Virus record (IMG/VR): IMGVR_UViG_3300033153_003192
Coordinates: 1 to 33,693 of that record
Reading direction: 5' to 3' (one strand)
Source: a virus
Length of the DNA: 33,693 nucleotides
Shown here in pieces: positions 1-7,306 of this stretch. Within the stretch, counting starts at the first letter, position 1. Each line of letters opens with the position of its first letter. Made by a program: the position numbers and the translations under genes. The notes under the pieces were generated by a model. The model saw nothing but the letters and a program-made list of their open reading frames with translations, was not told the origin of the DNA and did no database searches.

Positions 1-112
1 TGGAGCTTTCTTTTTATGTGTTTTCAATTTAGTTCCCATTTCTGCAACTGCAAAAGCAAAATCTATTGGATCAGTGATTGCTGCAAGTTCTTTCGCTCTT
101 TCTGGATTGCTA
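1..112. repeat. Terminal repeat, left copy (circular closure)
   Basis: These 112 bases are identical to the last 112 bases of the window. They lie inside the scaffolding gene, which reads through unbroken when the copies are merged. This is the signature of a circular assembly from a circularly permuted, headful-packaged or circular molecule rather than a real gene-flanking repeat. The unique length is then 33,581 bp. Confidence 0.95.
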
Positions 113-738
113 CCAATGGCAGCGACAAGTAAAACTGAGTTCTTTTTTGCACCCTTTAATATAATGGCTTGTTGTTCAACAGATAAAGTATCTTTAACAA
201 CATCTTCTGCTTGGGCATAGTTTCTAATCTTAGTGTTCTTTACAGCTTCACTATAATCATCATATGTTTTTTTCCAGGCATCTGCTTGTTTTTGTTCTTC
301 TTCTTTAAGAACATTTTGTTGTTTGTCTACTTCTGCTTTTTCATCATACCACTTATCAAGTGCGACATTTAAATCTTCTTCTACATAATCAAAATCTTCA
401 AGAACTGGTCTTTTTGAAAGTGTTGCCGGCTTTGTTTCCTCAACAACTGCATTCTGTCTTTCTAACTCTTTAACTTTTTTATGTAGTTCTCTGTTTTGCT
501 TTCTAACGTCTTTAACCCATTCAGGAGCCTCGTTTGTTTCTTCTTCTTGAGGTGGTGCTTCCTCATCGCCAACTGTTACAAATATCTCTTCATCTTCTTC
601 AGTTTCACTTTCAGTTGTTTCTTCATTAGCTTCGGTTTCTGTTCCCTCTGCCTCTGTGTTCACTTCTGGTTGTTCCACCTCTGGTGTTTCAGGTTCTTTT
701 GTCTCTGTTGGTTCTACTACCGTTTCATTCTCTTGCAT
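1..738 (-). CDS. Scaffolding protein, N-terminal part (runs off the window start)
   Basis: This is most of a P22 gp8-type scaffolding protein, the internal assembly protein that directs coat polymerisation. Joined through the terminal repeat to 33441-33581 it gives an 879-nt gene (292 aa), close to P22 scaffold at about 303 aa. The ATG at 736-738 follows AAGGA. The first roughly 70 residues are extremely acidic (Glu/Thr/Pro rich), followed by a charged helical region (WVKDVRKQNRELHKKVKELE) and further predicted coiled coil, as expected of an elongated scaffold. No sequence motif proves the family. The call rests on position between portal and coat, size, composition and the basic C-terminus. 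The tandem repeat and portal stop lie immediately upstream. Confidence 0.85.
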   Translation of the reverse strand, partial: MQENETVVEPTETKEPETPEVEQPEVNTEAEGTETEANEETTESETEEDEEIFVTVGDEEAPPQEEETNEAPEWVKDVRKQNRELHKKVKELERQNAVVEETKPATLSKRPVLEDFDYVEEDLNVALDKWYDEKAEVDKQQNVLKEEEQKQADAWKKTYDDYSEAVKNTKIRNYAQAEDVVKDTLSVEQQAIILKGAKKNSVLLVAAIGSNPERAKELAAITDPIDFAFAVAEMGTKLKTHKKKAP

Positions 739-761
739 CAAGTTTTCCTTAAAATTTACTC

Positions 762-791
762 GCCCGTTTCTTTATTGCCCGTTTCTTTATT
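762..791. repeat. Exact 15-bp tandem duplication at the portal stop
   Basis: The unit GCCCGTTTCTTTATT occurs twice back to back (762-776, 777-791). The portal stop codon (787-789, leftward strand) lies in the second copy. A slippage duplication that lengthened the portal-scaffold spacer is the simplest reading; no function is evident. Confidence 0.8.
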
Positions 792-2838
792 GCGCGGTGG
801 TTGCGGTTACCGCTGTTGAGTCTACTCCCATTCTATCAAGGAGTTTTAAAAATGACTCTTGCTCCTGTTCATTCATATCTGCATAAATCTGTGCTGTTTC
901 AGCGTTTGTTTTCTCAGCACTTGCCAAAGATTTAATCGTGTCCGCTTCAGCTTTCTGTGCTTTTGCGAGTGAGTTTTGAGCCTCAGACTCAAGATATTTC
1001 TCTTCCGCTGTAGGTTCTGCACTTTCCGCTGCCTTCTGCATTTCATCTGCTTCTTCTGCTGTTGGCTCTACAACACCTCTTTTAACTAGAAGTTTACGAG
1101 CATAATCTTTAACGAATCCAATTCCCTCTCCCTCTATATTCATTGCAATTACTGTTGAGTAAAGAGATTGTAGATCTTGGTCTGTTGTAACTCTCATAAC
1201 CTCTGTAAGTGATTCTATTAATGAACGTTTCTTAGTGCTTGATGCCGGTCCACTTTCTGCAACTACATCAAATTTCCCGTCACTTAAGTCTTTAGAAACA
1301 ATCTCTCCGTTATCAGTTACGTTTAGTTCGCCAAGTGTTACGGTGCTAATTTCACCTTGTTTTCCGATAGTTTTTAATTTTCTATCATCTTCAAAGTAAA
1401 CTTCTGGAGCCATTGAAGCCCAAATCTCACCACATCTTTTCATTGACTTTTCCATATTAGACATAATCATATAAGTGGTTAACTCTAATTGGTCTTGCAC
1501 CATTCCCATCATTTTGCCGCTTGTTCCAGCGACTATCTTTTCGCCTTGGTTTTGATTACCTAAAAGCTCTTTGATGCTCACATCTGCTGTTTGGATTAAT
1601 ACTGCAAGTGCTGGTGGAACTGCTGGGGGTTTTGTATATCCAATTGGTCCGCTTGGGATCATTCGTCCCTCTTCGTCCTCTACAGGGTTAAGAAGCAAAT
1701 AAGGTGCATTATTTATATTATCGTTAGCGTGTGCGTTTTGATGCCCTGCTACTTGGTCAGGCGAGAAGTATGGTTTCTCTACTGCTGAAAGTGAAGCTAT
1801 CTCTGCAAGTTTAGAGAATTGTATGTTCATAAGTCTTTGCATATCTTTTGATGTTCTTACAAGCCCTCTAAAGCGTTCTATGTTGTCAATGTACCATCTT
1901 TCAAAGTAAAGTGGGACAATAGGAATTTCTGAACCTGCGATTATTCCTTTGTCTTCTAAGACTTTAGCGCCACTCATTATATACTTATGGACTTTTTTAC
2001 GTTTAATGGTTCGTTCTTTTACTAAAGTTGAGCCAATTGCTTCTAGTTCTGCAATTTCTTCAGCTTCTAAATCTTCTTTTTCAAATCTTTCTAACTCTTC
2101 GCCAACAAGAGGTTTGTAATATACGAAAGTTTCTTCTTTGATTTCTTTTACATAATACTCAGCGATATATATTTTATCGTCTGTGTTCCAATCAAATTGA
2201 TTAGTCTCTACGTTTTTATCAACACTTGTAGGAGATTCTTCTTCACCATATCTTTCTTTGAATGTCTCTGGAGTAATTGCGTGTAGTACAAAACACCAAT
2301 TAGCATCACTCTTGTCATATCTTATTGAATTAGGGTCCCAGTAAACACTAGTATCTGCATCAACTATTGGTTCTATAAAGATGCGTTGATATTCATTCTC
2401 TTCATCGTATTCATCTTCATAATCGTTTCTAAGTCTCCAAGAACCAAAACCACCGGCACTTGCTTCAGTGAAAGAGTTATCATAAGCTTCTTGAGCCACA
2501 CTGTTTTGTTCGTCTGCTCTGTAAAGCCCGTCAAATATATCAGCGAGTTCGTCACTGTCTGAACCATCTTTTGAAACAAAGTCAACTGTTAATCTGTTTT
2601 TTCTGTATTCTGCTTTAAGTTTAAGGAGAGGCATTGCGATTTTATTGATTTCTAGTTTAGGCTTATTCTCGAAGAATTGTCCTAGTTCATCTTCCCATTG
2701 TGCGCCGGCTATTGAAGCGAATCGTCTGTCCTCTAAAGATTGTTTTCTCTCGTCATAAGAATTAGATTGAACTTTGTTCATTCGTTGTATTGCTGTCTCG
2801 TGAACTGCCTCTAAATCTTTATCTTTCTTTTGAGCCAT
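787..2838 (-). CDS. Portal protein (P22 gp1 type)
   Basis: Forms the dodecameric portal ring at one capsid vertex through which DNA enters and leaves. The 683 residues are close to the P22 portal (about 725). The N-terminus (DERKQSLEDRRFASIAGAQW), the region around residues 130-170 (GGFGSWRLRNDYEDEYDEEN followed by an IEPIVDADTSVYWDPNS stretch) and the SKDMQRLMNIQFSKLAEIAS block are the type seen in P22-like portals. The last roughly 100 residues are Ala/Glu rich and helical, fitting the portal barrel. It sits between large terminase and scaffold exactly as in P22. A promoter with a good -10 lies 25-30 bases upstream, so portal probably opens its own transcription unit. The start at 2838 is the first ATG after the terminase gene. 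Confidence 0.93.
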   Translation of the reverse strand: MAQKKDKDLEAVHETAIQRMNKVQSNSYDERKQSLEDRRFASIAGAQWEDELGQFFENKPKLEINKIAMPLLKLKAEYRKNRLTVDFVSKDGSDSDELADIFDGLYRADEQNSVAQEAYDNSFTEASAGGFGSWRLRNDYEDEYDEENEYQRIFIEPIVDADTSVYWDPNSIRYDKSDANWCFVLHAITPETFKERYGEEESPTSVDKNVETNQFDWNTDDKIYIAEYYVKEIKEETFVYYKPLVGEELERFEKEDLEAEEIAELEAIGSTLVKERTIKRKKVHKYIMSGAKVLEDKGIIAGSEIPIVPLYFERWYIDNIERFRGLVRTSKDMQRLMNIQFSKLAEIASLSAVEKPYFSPDQVAGHQNAHANDNINNAPYLLLNPVEDEEGRMIPSGPIGYTKPPAVPPALAVLIQTADVSIKELLGNQNQGEKIVAGTSGKMMGMVQDQLELTTYMIMSNMEKSMKRCGEIWASMAPEVYFEDDRKLKTIGKQGEISTVTLGELNVTDNGEIVSKDLSDGKFDVVAESGPASSTKKRSLIESLTEVMRVTTDQDLQSLYSTVIAMNIEGEGIGFVKDYARKLLVKRGVVEPTAEEADEMQKAAESAEPTAEEKYLESEAQNSLAKAQKAEADTIKSLASAEKTNAETAQIYADMNEQEQESFLKLLDRMGVDSTAVTATTAQ

Positions 2839-2857
2839 CTTTAAAGCCTTTGGACAT

Positions 2858-2895
2858 TTTTCACTATTATACCATAATCATTCAAAGATTAACAA
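2858..2895 (-). promoter_or_regulatory. Promoter ahead of the portal gene
   Basis: Reading leftward: TTGTTA (2895-2890), 18-base spacer, TATAAT (2871-2866) with an extended -10 TG (TATGGTATAAT). The 20 bases 2858-2877 match 19 of 20 bases of the promoter upstream of the gp14-like gene (26856-26875), which also has a TTGTTT -35 at the same 18-base spacing. The transcript would start near 2859, about 20 bases before the portal ATG. Confidence 0.75.
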
Positions 2896-4290
2896 TCATC
2901 TCCCAAAACTTGGCATTGGTATACTTCCTGCGTGTTCTACTACTATTTCTTTTCGTTTGTGTCTTCTTACATCAGCATATGACATAATAAAAGCATCCGC
3001 TATGTTTGGCGAAGAAATACCACGCTTCTTCAAATCTTTTTTACTCTCAACTTTTACACGTCCATTGTTATCATAATCTTTTCTAGGGATTGATAGTTCG
3101 GTTATTAGTTTCTCTAAATTATCTACATTGCTATCTATTGCTATTATTTGATCTTCGTCAAACGGTTCATTATTCTCAATTGCATTATAAGTGGCTTTTA
3201 GTCTATCAGCTATAGTCCACCACGATTGGGCTTTTAAGTTTGCGAAGAAGTCTTTGTTTTTAATCTTAGGCATATAAAACTTCTCTGGAAACCTCACACC
3301 ATCCGCTGCGTTAAATTTATGAAACTTTATATTATCTATTCCATTATCGTTGAGTTCTTTGACCTTACTTCCTACCCCAGCACCAACACCGATTGAATCA
3401 TATATTATTTCAGCGTTTATTGCTTTAGCCTGGTTAAACACTCTGATTGCTGATTTGTTAAGCTCATGCTCTTTTGCTCTCCACTCTGTTATCTCTGTTG
3501 TGAGCAATCCGTATCTTGATACAGTTGAGTTGCTATCTCCGCCATCATCTGCAACATCAAATCCTATAACCTTGACACCCTTTGGCTCAATGTTTAATTT
3601 TTTATGAGCGTCAATTGCTGCCATTACCCAAGCTCTTTTAATGATAGATTCGTTATCATCAAGCTTTGGCTCTCCTAAGTAAATATGTCTATACTCTTCT
3701 TCATCTTCTTTTTTTGCGTGTTCTATAATATCTCGCATTGTTTTAGATAAAAATTGATTCTCATTGTAATTTATATGCCTAATGATTGTATTTGGTGGGG
3801 TGTTTATAATAAATCTTTCGTAAACATAATCAGTGATAAGTCTTGGATTAAATATTATCCAAACTTCACTTCCCTCTTTTCTTATCGTTGGTTCCAGTAT
3901 CTCCCATTGCTCTTTGGTTAGGTTGTGAGCTTCTTCTATGTATAAAATATCTACATTTTCTGTTGATTTTATTTCATCAATGTTTCTGTTGATCCCATAG
4001 AAAAGATATTCGCTTGAAGTGACTGTATTTTTGATAGAGTTGTTTATAATGTTGAAGTTGTCAGATACTCCAAATGCTTCTATTTTATCTTTAATTAAAG
4101 TATAAACACTGTCGCTGATCTTGTTTTGGAATTGTCTAACACAAAGGATTTTTAACTTGTATAGATTTGTAATGAAGACTAACCTACCACATGCATCGTG
4201 TGACTTTGAAGAGGACCTACCACCATAAAGGACTTTATTTCTGCTTTTCGTTGCCCAAAAGTCTCTGAGTGCTGGATTCATTAAAGGCAT
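2896..4290 (-). CDS. Terminase large subunit (ATPase/nuclease)
   Basis: Motor and nuclease that pumps DNA into the procapsid and cuts concatemers. Length 464 aa. Visible motifs: Walker A GGRSSSKS (residues 23-30), Walker B DILYIEE (114-120), a P-type coupling segment WIIFNPR (about 144-150), RNase H-like nuclease acidic motif FDVADDGGD (about 244-252), YDSIGVG (about 297-303), and the last acidic motif in SPNIADAFIMSYA (about 428-440). The pattern matches the PBSX/P22 family of headful-type large terminases. It overlaps the small terminase by one base (TAATG style coupling), and its stop abuts the portal promoter. All catalytic residues expected by eye are present. Confidence 0.95.
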   Translation of the reverse strand: MPLMNPALRDFWATKSRNKVLYGGRSSSKSHDACGRLVFITNLYKLKILCVRQFQNKISDSVYTLIKDKIEAFGVSDNFNIINNSIKNTVTSSEYLFYGINRNIDEIKSTENVDILYIEEAHNLTKEQWEILEPTIRKEGSEVWIIFNPRLITDYVYERFIINTPPNTIIRHINYNENQFLSKTMRDIIEHAKKEDEEEYRHIYLGEPKLDDNESIIKRAWVMAAIDAHKKLNIEPKGVKVIGFDVADDGGDSNSTVSRYGLLTTEITEWRAKEHELNKSAIRVFNQAKAINAEIIYDSIGVGAGVGSKVKELNDNGIDNIKFHKFNAADGVRFPEKFYMPKIKNKDFFANLKAQSWWTIADRLKATYNAIENNEPFDEDQIIAIDSNVDNLEKLITELSIPRKDYDNNGRVKVESKKDLKKRGISSPNIADAFIMSYADVRRHKRKEIVVEHAGSIPMPSFGR

Positions 4291-4865
4291 TAATTGTATA
4301 AGTCCTCTATTGTTAGAGCTTTATTGTCTTGGTTATTTTGATTATTGATTTGTATTTGGCTGTTAGCGTGTCTTTGATTAGTATTGTTTGTAACGCTGGC
4401 TTTATCAACTGTCTCTTGCATATTTTTTAAATCACTTGTATCTAAATCAATGTCTACTACATCAAGGCTTTCAGAACTTCCGTTATCTTTGCTGTATTCC
4501 TTCACCTTCATAACTACTTGCTTCTTGCCACTATCTAGCATTGTTGAAACTTTGTCTAATATCTTCTCCGTTATATCATAGACTTTTACTCTTTTATTGT
4601 CATCAGAGTGTTGCACTTTAAGTCTATATTCTACTGCTTGATTTATTGCTTGTATTTCTGTCGAACTTTTGTCTAACTTTTTGACATTTTCCAAATAGAC
4701 TTGAGCTTCGACAATATGGGAGTTCTTCGGATCTTCGTTCCCGACTATTTTCCCAACCATTACATCGCTCACTTTGTATAGTTTTGCTAGTGCTATTTTG
4801 GTATACTGCCCTGTATCCCATTTCGCCTTCATATTAATTTTTTGTCTTTCTGATAGTTTAGCCAT
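4290..4865 (-). CDS. Terminase small subunit
   Basis: DNA-recognition subunit of the packaging motor. The 191-residue protein begins with a helix-turn-helix-like segment (LSERQKINMKAKWDTGQYTK, then IALAKLYKVSDVMVGKIVG at about residues 22-40), the usual DNA-binding domain of small terminases. A central helical, charged region would form the oligomer. The Asn/Gln-rich tail (about residues 157-182) is low complexity and probably flexible, with a final hydrophobic/acidic tip that may contact the large subunit. It overlaps its neighbours by one base on each side. A packaging (pac) site often lies inside or beside this gene in P22-type phages, but I cannot identify it by eye. Confidence 0.88.
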   Translation of the reverse strand: MAKLSERQKINMKAKWDTGQYTKIALAKLYKVSDVMVGKIVGNEDPKNSHIVEAQVYLENVKKLDKSSTEIQAINQAVEYRLKVQHSDDNKRVKVYDITEKILDKVSTMLDSGKKQVVMKVKEYSKDNGSSESLDVVDIDLDTSDLKNMQETVDKASVTNNTNQRHANSQIQINNQNNQDNKALTIEDLYN

Positions 4866-5083
4866 TATTCTAAATCCATCCCTTCTTTAAGCCAAGCTAT
4901 CTGATTCATTCCCTCTGGAATTGACATGCTTCCACAAGTGAAACATTCAAGTGTGACAATTTCCAACTCTTCGCCGTTGTCGTGTTTTAGATAAACATAG
5001 TCAAGCAACTCATCTGTTGCAACTGAAAATGATTTACAAACACCGCAAAAATATTCATGTCCTATGTAGTTTTTATTTGCCAC
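4865..5083 (-). CDS. Small zinc-ribbon-like protein
   Basis: A 72-residue protein with two Cys pairs, CGVC (about residues 13-16) and CFTC (about 48-51), separated by 31 residues: a zinc-ribbon arrangement. It ends one base before the small terminase start (TAATG coupling) and begins right at the stop of the upstream gene, so it belongs to the packaging operon. The pairing with the small terminase is suggestive only; the zinc ribbon could bind DNA, RNA or a protein. I do not recognise a named family. Confidence 0.7.
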   Translation of the reverse strand: MANKNYIGHEYFCGVCKSFSVATDELLDYVYLKHDNGEELEIVTLECFTCGSMSIPEGMNQIAWLKEGMDLE

Positions 5084-5326
5084 CTATTCCACCTCACACT
5101 GAATCGCTATGTTATTTTTTATATATGTTATCTTTTTGTATTGCTCGTATGGCATAGAACATTCTTTTAGCATTACTTCCAGGTTGTGATCTATTTTATT
5201 ACAGGTACTTTTGATATTTTGCTTTTGTTTCAGCAGTGGGAAGTTTTTGTTGTAGTCATTTATTGCTATCTTGCACAACGTCTGTGCTTGTAGTGATATA
5301 GTGATTAGAATTATTAGTAGTTTCAT
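5084..5326 (-). CDS. Small secreted or membrane-anchored protein, function unknown
   Basis: 80 residues with a signal-peptide-like N-terminus (MKLLIILITISLQAQTLC), so probably exported to the periplasm or anchored there. The mature part is Lys/Asn rich and holds four further-spaced cysteines (in CNKID, ECSMP and QCEVE contexts plus one near the cleavage region) that could form disulfides outside the cytoplasm. The start follows GAGGGG with good spacing. It is the first gene after the promoter/hairpin at 5345-5378. Being exported ahead of the terminase genes is unusual; a superinfection-exclusion or envelope role is possible but is inference. Confidence 0.6.
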   Translation of the reverse strand: MKLLIILITISLQAQTLCKIAINDYNKNFPLLKQKQNIKSTCNKIDHNLEVMLKECSMPYEQYKKITYIKNNIAIQCEVE

Positions 5327-5344
5327 TTTATCCCCTCAATGGAA

Positions 5345-5378
5345 GCAAGAGATTGAGGCTCTTGCATTGGGCATTATA
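5345..5378 (-). promoter_or_regulatory. Candidate promoter and 5'-terminal hairpin before the packaging genes
   Basis: On the leftward strand a perfect TATAAT (5378-5373) is followed seven bases later by a 7-bp stem, GCAAGAG/CTCTTGC (5365-5359 and 5351-5345), with a 7-base loop. If TATAAT is used, the transcript begins almost exactly at the stem. No good -35 is visible. The hairpin is followed by the GAGGGG ribosome site of the gene at 5326. Confidence 0.5.
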
Positions 5379-5391
5379 GCGTAAATTGGCT

Positions 5392-5496
5392 TCATCCCCA
5401 TATCCACCTTATTAAAAAAAGAATTGCCGAACCTAATATAATAACCGCTGTTGAAACAGCTTCGTTTTTCTTTTCTCTCCAGTATTTTTTAATCAT
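5392..5496 (-). CDS. 34-aa single-pass membrane peptide
   Basis: ATG at 5494-5496 preceded by GGGAG. Basic N-terminus (MIKKYWREKKNEA) followed by a hydrophobic stretch (VSTAVIILGSAILFLIRWIW) long enough for one membrane pass, N-terminus in the cytoplasm by the positive-inside rule. It lies in a run of very short genes between the YopX-like gene and the terminases. Function unknown. Confidence 0.45.
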   Translation of the reverse strand: MIKKYWREKKNEAVSTAVIILGSAILFLIRWIWG

Positions 5497-5506
5497 CTCC
5501 CATCCC

Positions 5507-5677
5507 TCAACATCTGCTTGATCTCTCTCTCTTCACAACTCTCATTGATTTAACGTGTGCTTTGTTTGTTTCTTTAACCTGCTTTGGGTTAGGTGTTGCT
5601 ATTGGTTGTGTTTTCATTGTTCCCGGCATACTATCTGTCTCCATTTCTCTGTGTTCTGCTCTTTCTTCATCACTCAT
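5507..5677 (-). CDS. 56-aa hydrophilic protein, function unknown
   Basis: ATG at 5675-5677 with an AAGGAGAG ribosome site. Acidic first half (SDEERAEHREMETDSMPG) and strongly basic second half (KAHVKSMRVVKRERSSR), no hydrophobic segment. It lies ten bases after the stop of the zinc peptide and ten before the membrane peptide. No family recognised. Confidence 0.45.
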   Translation of the reverse strand: MSDEERAEHREMETDSMPGTMKTQPIATPNPKQVKETNKAHVKSMRVVKRERSSRC

Positions 5678-5686
5678 AATCTCTCC

Positions 5687-5809
5687 TTAACCTGCATTTC
5701 TTATGGCGATAACATAAGACTTTTCCAACCCGACATTACAGTGAGGATATTTTAAAGTTCTTAGTGGGTATGATCTTTTGCACTTAGGGCAACGGTTTAT
5801 TGTTTTCAT
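5687..5809 (-). CDS. 40-aa zinc-binding peptide
   Basis: ATG at 5807-5809 after AAAGGAAAA. The sequence has CPKC (residues 7-10), then a PHC at about 22-24 that could supply further ligands, typical of short phage zinc ribbons. It overlaps, in another frame, the open continuation of the interrupted membrane protein 5784-5999. Function unknown. Confidence 0.5.
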   Translation of the reverse strand: MKTINRCPKCKRSYPLRTLKYPHCNVGLEKSYVIAIRNAG

Positions 5810-5900
5810 CTGTTTTTCCTTTATCTACCCATTCTGCAAATTTAGTAAATCCTATTATTAGCGGAAACATTGCAAATAGTGGAGAGAATCCCAATAATAA
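5784..5900 (-). other. Open in-frame continuation beyond the TAA of the 32-aa membrane peptide
   Basis: Directly after the TAA at 5901-5903 the same frame stays open for 38 codons: LLLGFSPLFAMFPLIIGF, then TKFAEWVDKGK and a hydrophilic end. It reads as a second membrane helix plus cytoplasmic tail. Either a two-helix protein was split by one substitution (CAA to TAA), or the segment starts anew at an internal TTG or ATG (MFPLIIG), or it is not translated. Confidence 0.4.
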
Positions 5901-5999
5901 TTAATCAGGATTTTTAAAATAAAAGCTTAGTGAACATAGCACTATTCCCAATACTGATATAAACGTATTCATATATATTTCTCTTGGATTGTTTTTCAT
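5901..5999 (-). CDS. 32-aa single-pass membrane peptide (possibly truncated)
   Basis: ATG at 5997-5999 overlaps the TGA of the upstream gene (ATGA), which favours translation by coupling. One hydrophobic helix (FISVLGIVLCSLSFYF) follows a polar N-terminus. It ends FKNPD at a TAA, after which the same frame encodes a second hydrophobic helix and a tail (5784-5900), so this may be the front half of a broken 71-residue two-helix protein. Function unknown. Confidence 0.5.
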   Translation of the reverse strand: MKNNPREIYMNTFISVLGIVLCSLSFYFKNPD

Positions 6000-6226
6000 A
6001 ACTCTTCCCCCGTCATAACATCATTTGCGCTTTCAAAAACCAACTCTGAATCAACAACCTTGTAATATCTTATGATGTTTGTTTTTTTGTCTAAGACTGA
6101 CACTCCAAAGCCTGTTTTTTCGTGATGGCTTAACGATATGTTTGTGTTATCGTTTTCTAAAGCGTGTTGCATATTGTCGTTGTAGTCGATAAATTTGTCG
6201 TCTATTATTAGCTTAACTCCGTTCAT
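5996..6226 (-). CDS. 76-aa protein, function unknown
   Basis: Acidic, soluble protein with alternating strand-like segments (VKLIIDDKFIDYND, GFGVSVLDKKTNIIRYYKVV). It starts on the last base of the YopX-like gene stop and ends overlapping the start of the membrane peptide, so the three are probably translated together. No recognised domain. The adjacent YopX-like gene suggests an accessory cassette rather than virion structure. Confidence 0.6.
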   Translation of the reverse strand: MNGVKLIIDDKFIDYNDNMQHALENDNTNISLSHHEKTGFGVSVLDKKTNIIRYYKVVDSELVFESANDVMTGEEL

Positions 6227-6651
6227 TAGTTCTCTCCTAACAACTCAGGATTTTCTTGCAGAGTGCCTATGACTTTTAGGCTTCTAATTTCCATCCAATC
6301 AGTTAGCAATGCTCCATCTTTAGAATTGAATTGATAATTAAGTCCATTTTCATTGTAAGTAAAATATCCCTTTTGCCAACCTAAGTCATTTGTAGCAAAC
6401 TCAACAATAGAACTATCAGCATAAATCTTTTCGCCCTCTATGTCTGTTTTGCCTATGAATGGGAATCTATAAAATTTAGCATTTCCTTGATTGTCAGTAA
6501 TCATACCAAGATGCCAATCTTTTCTTAATTCTTTAGTATCTGTATTAATTCTTTTAAATACATAATTTCCATCATCATCTAGCTTCTCGTAACCAATATG
6601 CTCTAAAGTTTTACCACTATCAAAACTCCAAAATACTACATACTCATTCAT
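6226..6651 (-). CDS. YopX-like protein
   Basis: 141 residues with the hallmarks of the YopX family, phage/prophage proteins of unknown biochemical role: a central FIGKTDIEGEKIYADSSIV segment (matching the family pattern FIGL.D.nGkeIyegDIV) and the C-terminal signature LKVIGTLQENPELLGEN. Between them lies the expected aromatic-rich beta region. The ATG follows AAAGGATTAATT. A promoter-like extended -10 (TGCTACAAT) sits just upstream at 6673-6681, so the gene can be expressed apart from the HNH gene before it. Confidence 0.82.
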   Translation of the reverse strand: MNEYVVFWSFDSGKTLEHIGYEKLDDDGNYVFKRINTDTKELRKDWHLGMITDNQGNAKFYRFPFIGKTDIEGEKIYADSSIVEFATNDLGWQKGYFTYNENGLNYQFNSKDGALLTDWMEIRSLKVIGTLQENPELLGEN

Positions 6652-6672
6652 AATTAATCCTTTATTTCCAAA

Positions 6673-6681
6673 ATTGTAGCA
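6673..6681 (-). promoter_or_regulatory. Extended -10 promoter candidate for the YopX-like gene
   Basis: Leftward strand TGCTACAAT (TGn + TACAAT), about 20-25 bases upstream of the YopX-like ATG. The same nine bases form the rightward early promoter candidate at 7284-7292, both preceded by TTTTAA-rich sequence. No clear -35 is visible. Confidence 0.5.
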
Positions 6682-6691
6682 CTTTTAAAAG

Positions 6692-7198
6692 CTAATGTAT
6701 TTGACCTATGTCAATTTTTTCTTTTTTAAATCTCCATATAAATCCACCAGCGGTTTTTCTTTCATTCCTGCAAGTATGACCGATATTAGAGCTATAAATT
6801 CCTGTTTGTCTTTGTGCTTCCATTGAAGAGTGAAACTCTGCAATAAACTTGTCTTTTCTTGTAAACTGTAAAACTGCTTTGTTAACTTTATTATTTATTC
6901 CATTTTTCCTATCGCTCTCGCCTTTGGCTTTATTTACTTTCCAAGTCGTTAATCGAATATTATCAAAAGTGTAAGGCTTGTAATCATTACGCCTATCGAG
7001 TGATGGAGCTAGTTCTTTCAAGTATCCACTTTCTTTCCACTCACTATATAGTCTGTGAAACAATTGTTGACCGAATAACCATTCTCTTAAATCGTGGTTA
7101 GTGTAAGAGGGCATCGGATAATTCTTCTCTCTTGACCGCTCTCTTTGTTTTCCATAAATCTTTGAAACTACACCGTTTTTTGTTCTGTAATATTTCAC
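6692..7198 (-). CDS. HNH/NUMOD-type endonuclease-like protein
   Basis: 168 residues. The middle segment (PSLDRRNDYKPYTFDNIRLT, then TWKVNKAKGE, about residues 66-95) is the type found in phage HNH nucleases, where it follows the pattern 'sLDRidn..pYt.~NirL.Tw.eN.akg'. The C-terminal part (about 107-160: AVLQFTRKDKFIAEFHSSME then AQRQTGIYSSNIGHTCR and GGFIWRF) is a clear NUMOD1-like DNA-binding module. Such proteins are usually free-standing homing endonucleases or HNH nickases. It starts with GTG at 7196-7198 after AAAGGAG and is the first leftward gene after the divergent control region. The canonical HNH histidine pair is not obvious, so activity is uncertain. Confidence 0.75.
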   Translation of the reverse strand: MKYYRTKNGVVSKIYGKQRERSREKNYPMPSYTNHDLREWLFGQQLFHRLYSEWKESGYLKELAPSLDRRNDYKPYTFDNIRLTTWKVNKAKGESDRKNGINNKVNKAVLQFTRKDKFIAEFHSSMEAQRQTGIYSSNIGHTCRNERKTAGGFIWRFKKEKIDIGQIH

Positions 7199-7219
7199 AA
7201 ATACTCCTTTGATGTAAAA

Positions 7220-7228
7220 ATGATACCA
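7220..7228 (-). promoter_or_regulatory. Leftward promoter candidate (extended -10)
   Basis: On the leftward strand TGGTATCAT (TGn + TATCAT) lies about 22 bases upstream of the GTG of the HNH gene, inside the divergent control region. The -35 is unclear. Confidence 0.4.
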
Positions 7229-7246
7229 ATTAAAAACTTAATAACT

Positions 7247-7306
7247 CTTTAAACATTCTTTAAAGCTCTTTTAAGATTAACAATGCTACAATTCTTAATC
7301 TTTAAA
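7247..7306. promoter_or_regulatory. Candidate operator array in the divergent control region
   Basis: CTTTAAA occurs at 7247-7253, 7258-7264 and 7300-7306, with a near copy CTTTTAA at 7268-7274. The first three are spaced 11 and 10 bases, one helical turn, so a protein could bind on one face. They lie upstream of the early -10 and the fourth at its predicted start point. The ribbon-helix-helix protein encoded directly downstream is the natural candidate ligand; this is inference. Confidence 0.45.
7284..7292 (+). promoter_or_regulatory. Rightward early promoter candidate
   Basis: TGCTACAAT (extended -10) 32 bases before the ATG of the ribbon-helix-helix gene; predicted start near 7299. The identical nonamer precedes the YopX-like gene on the other strand. 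No strong -35; CTTTAAA repeats occupy that position. Confidence 0.5.
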
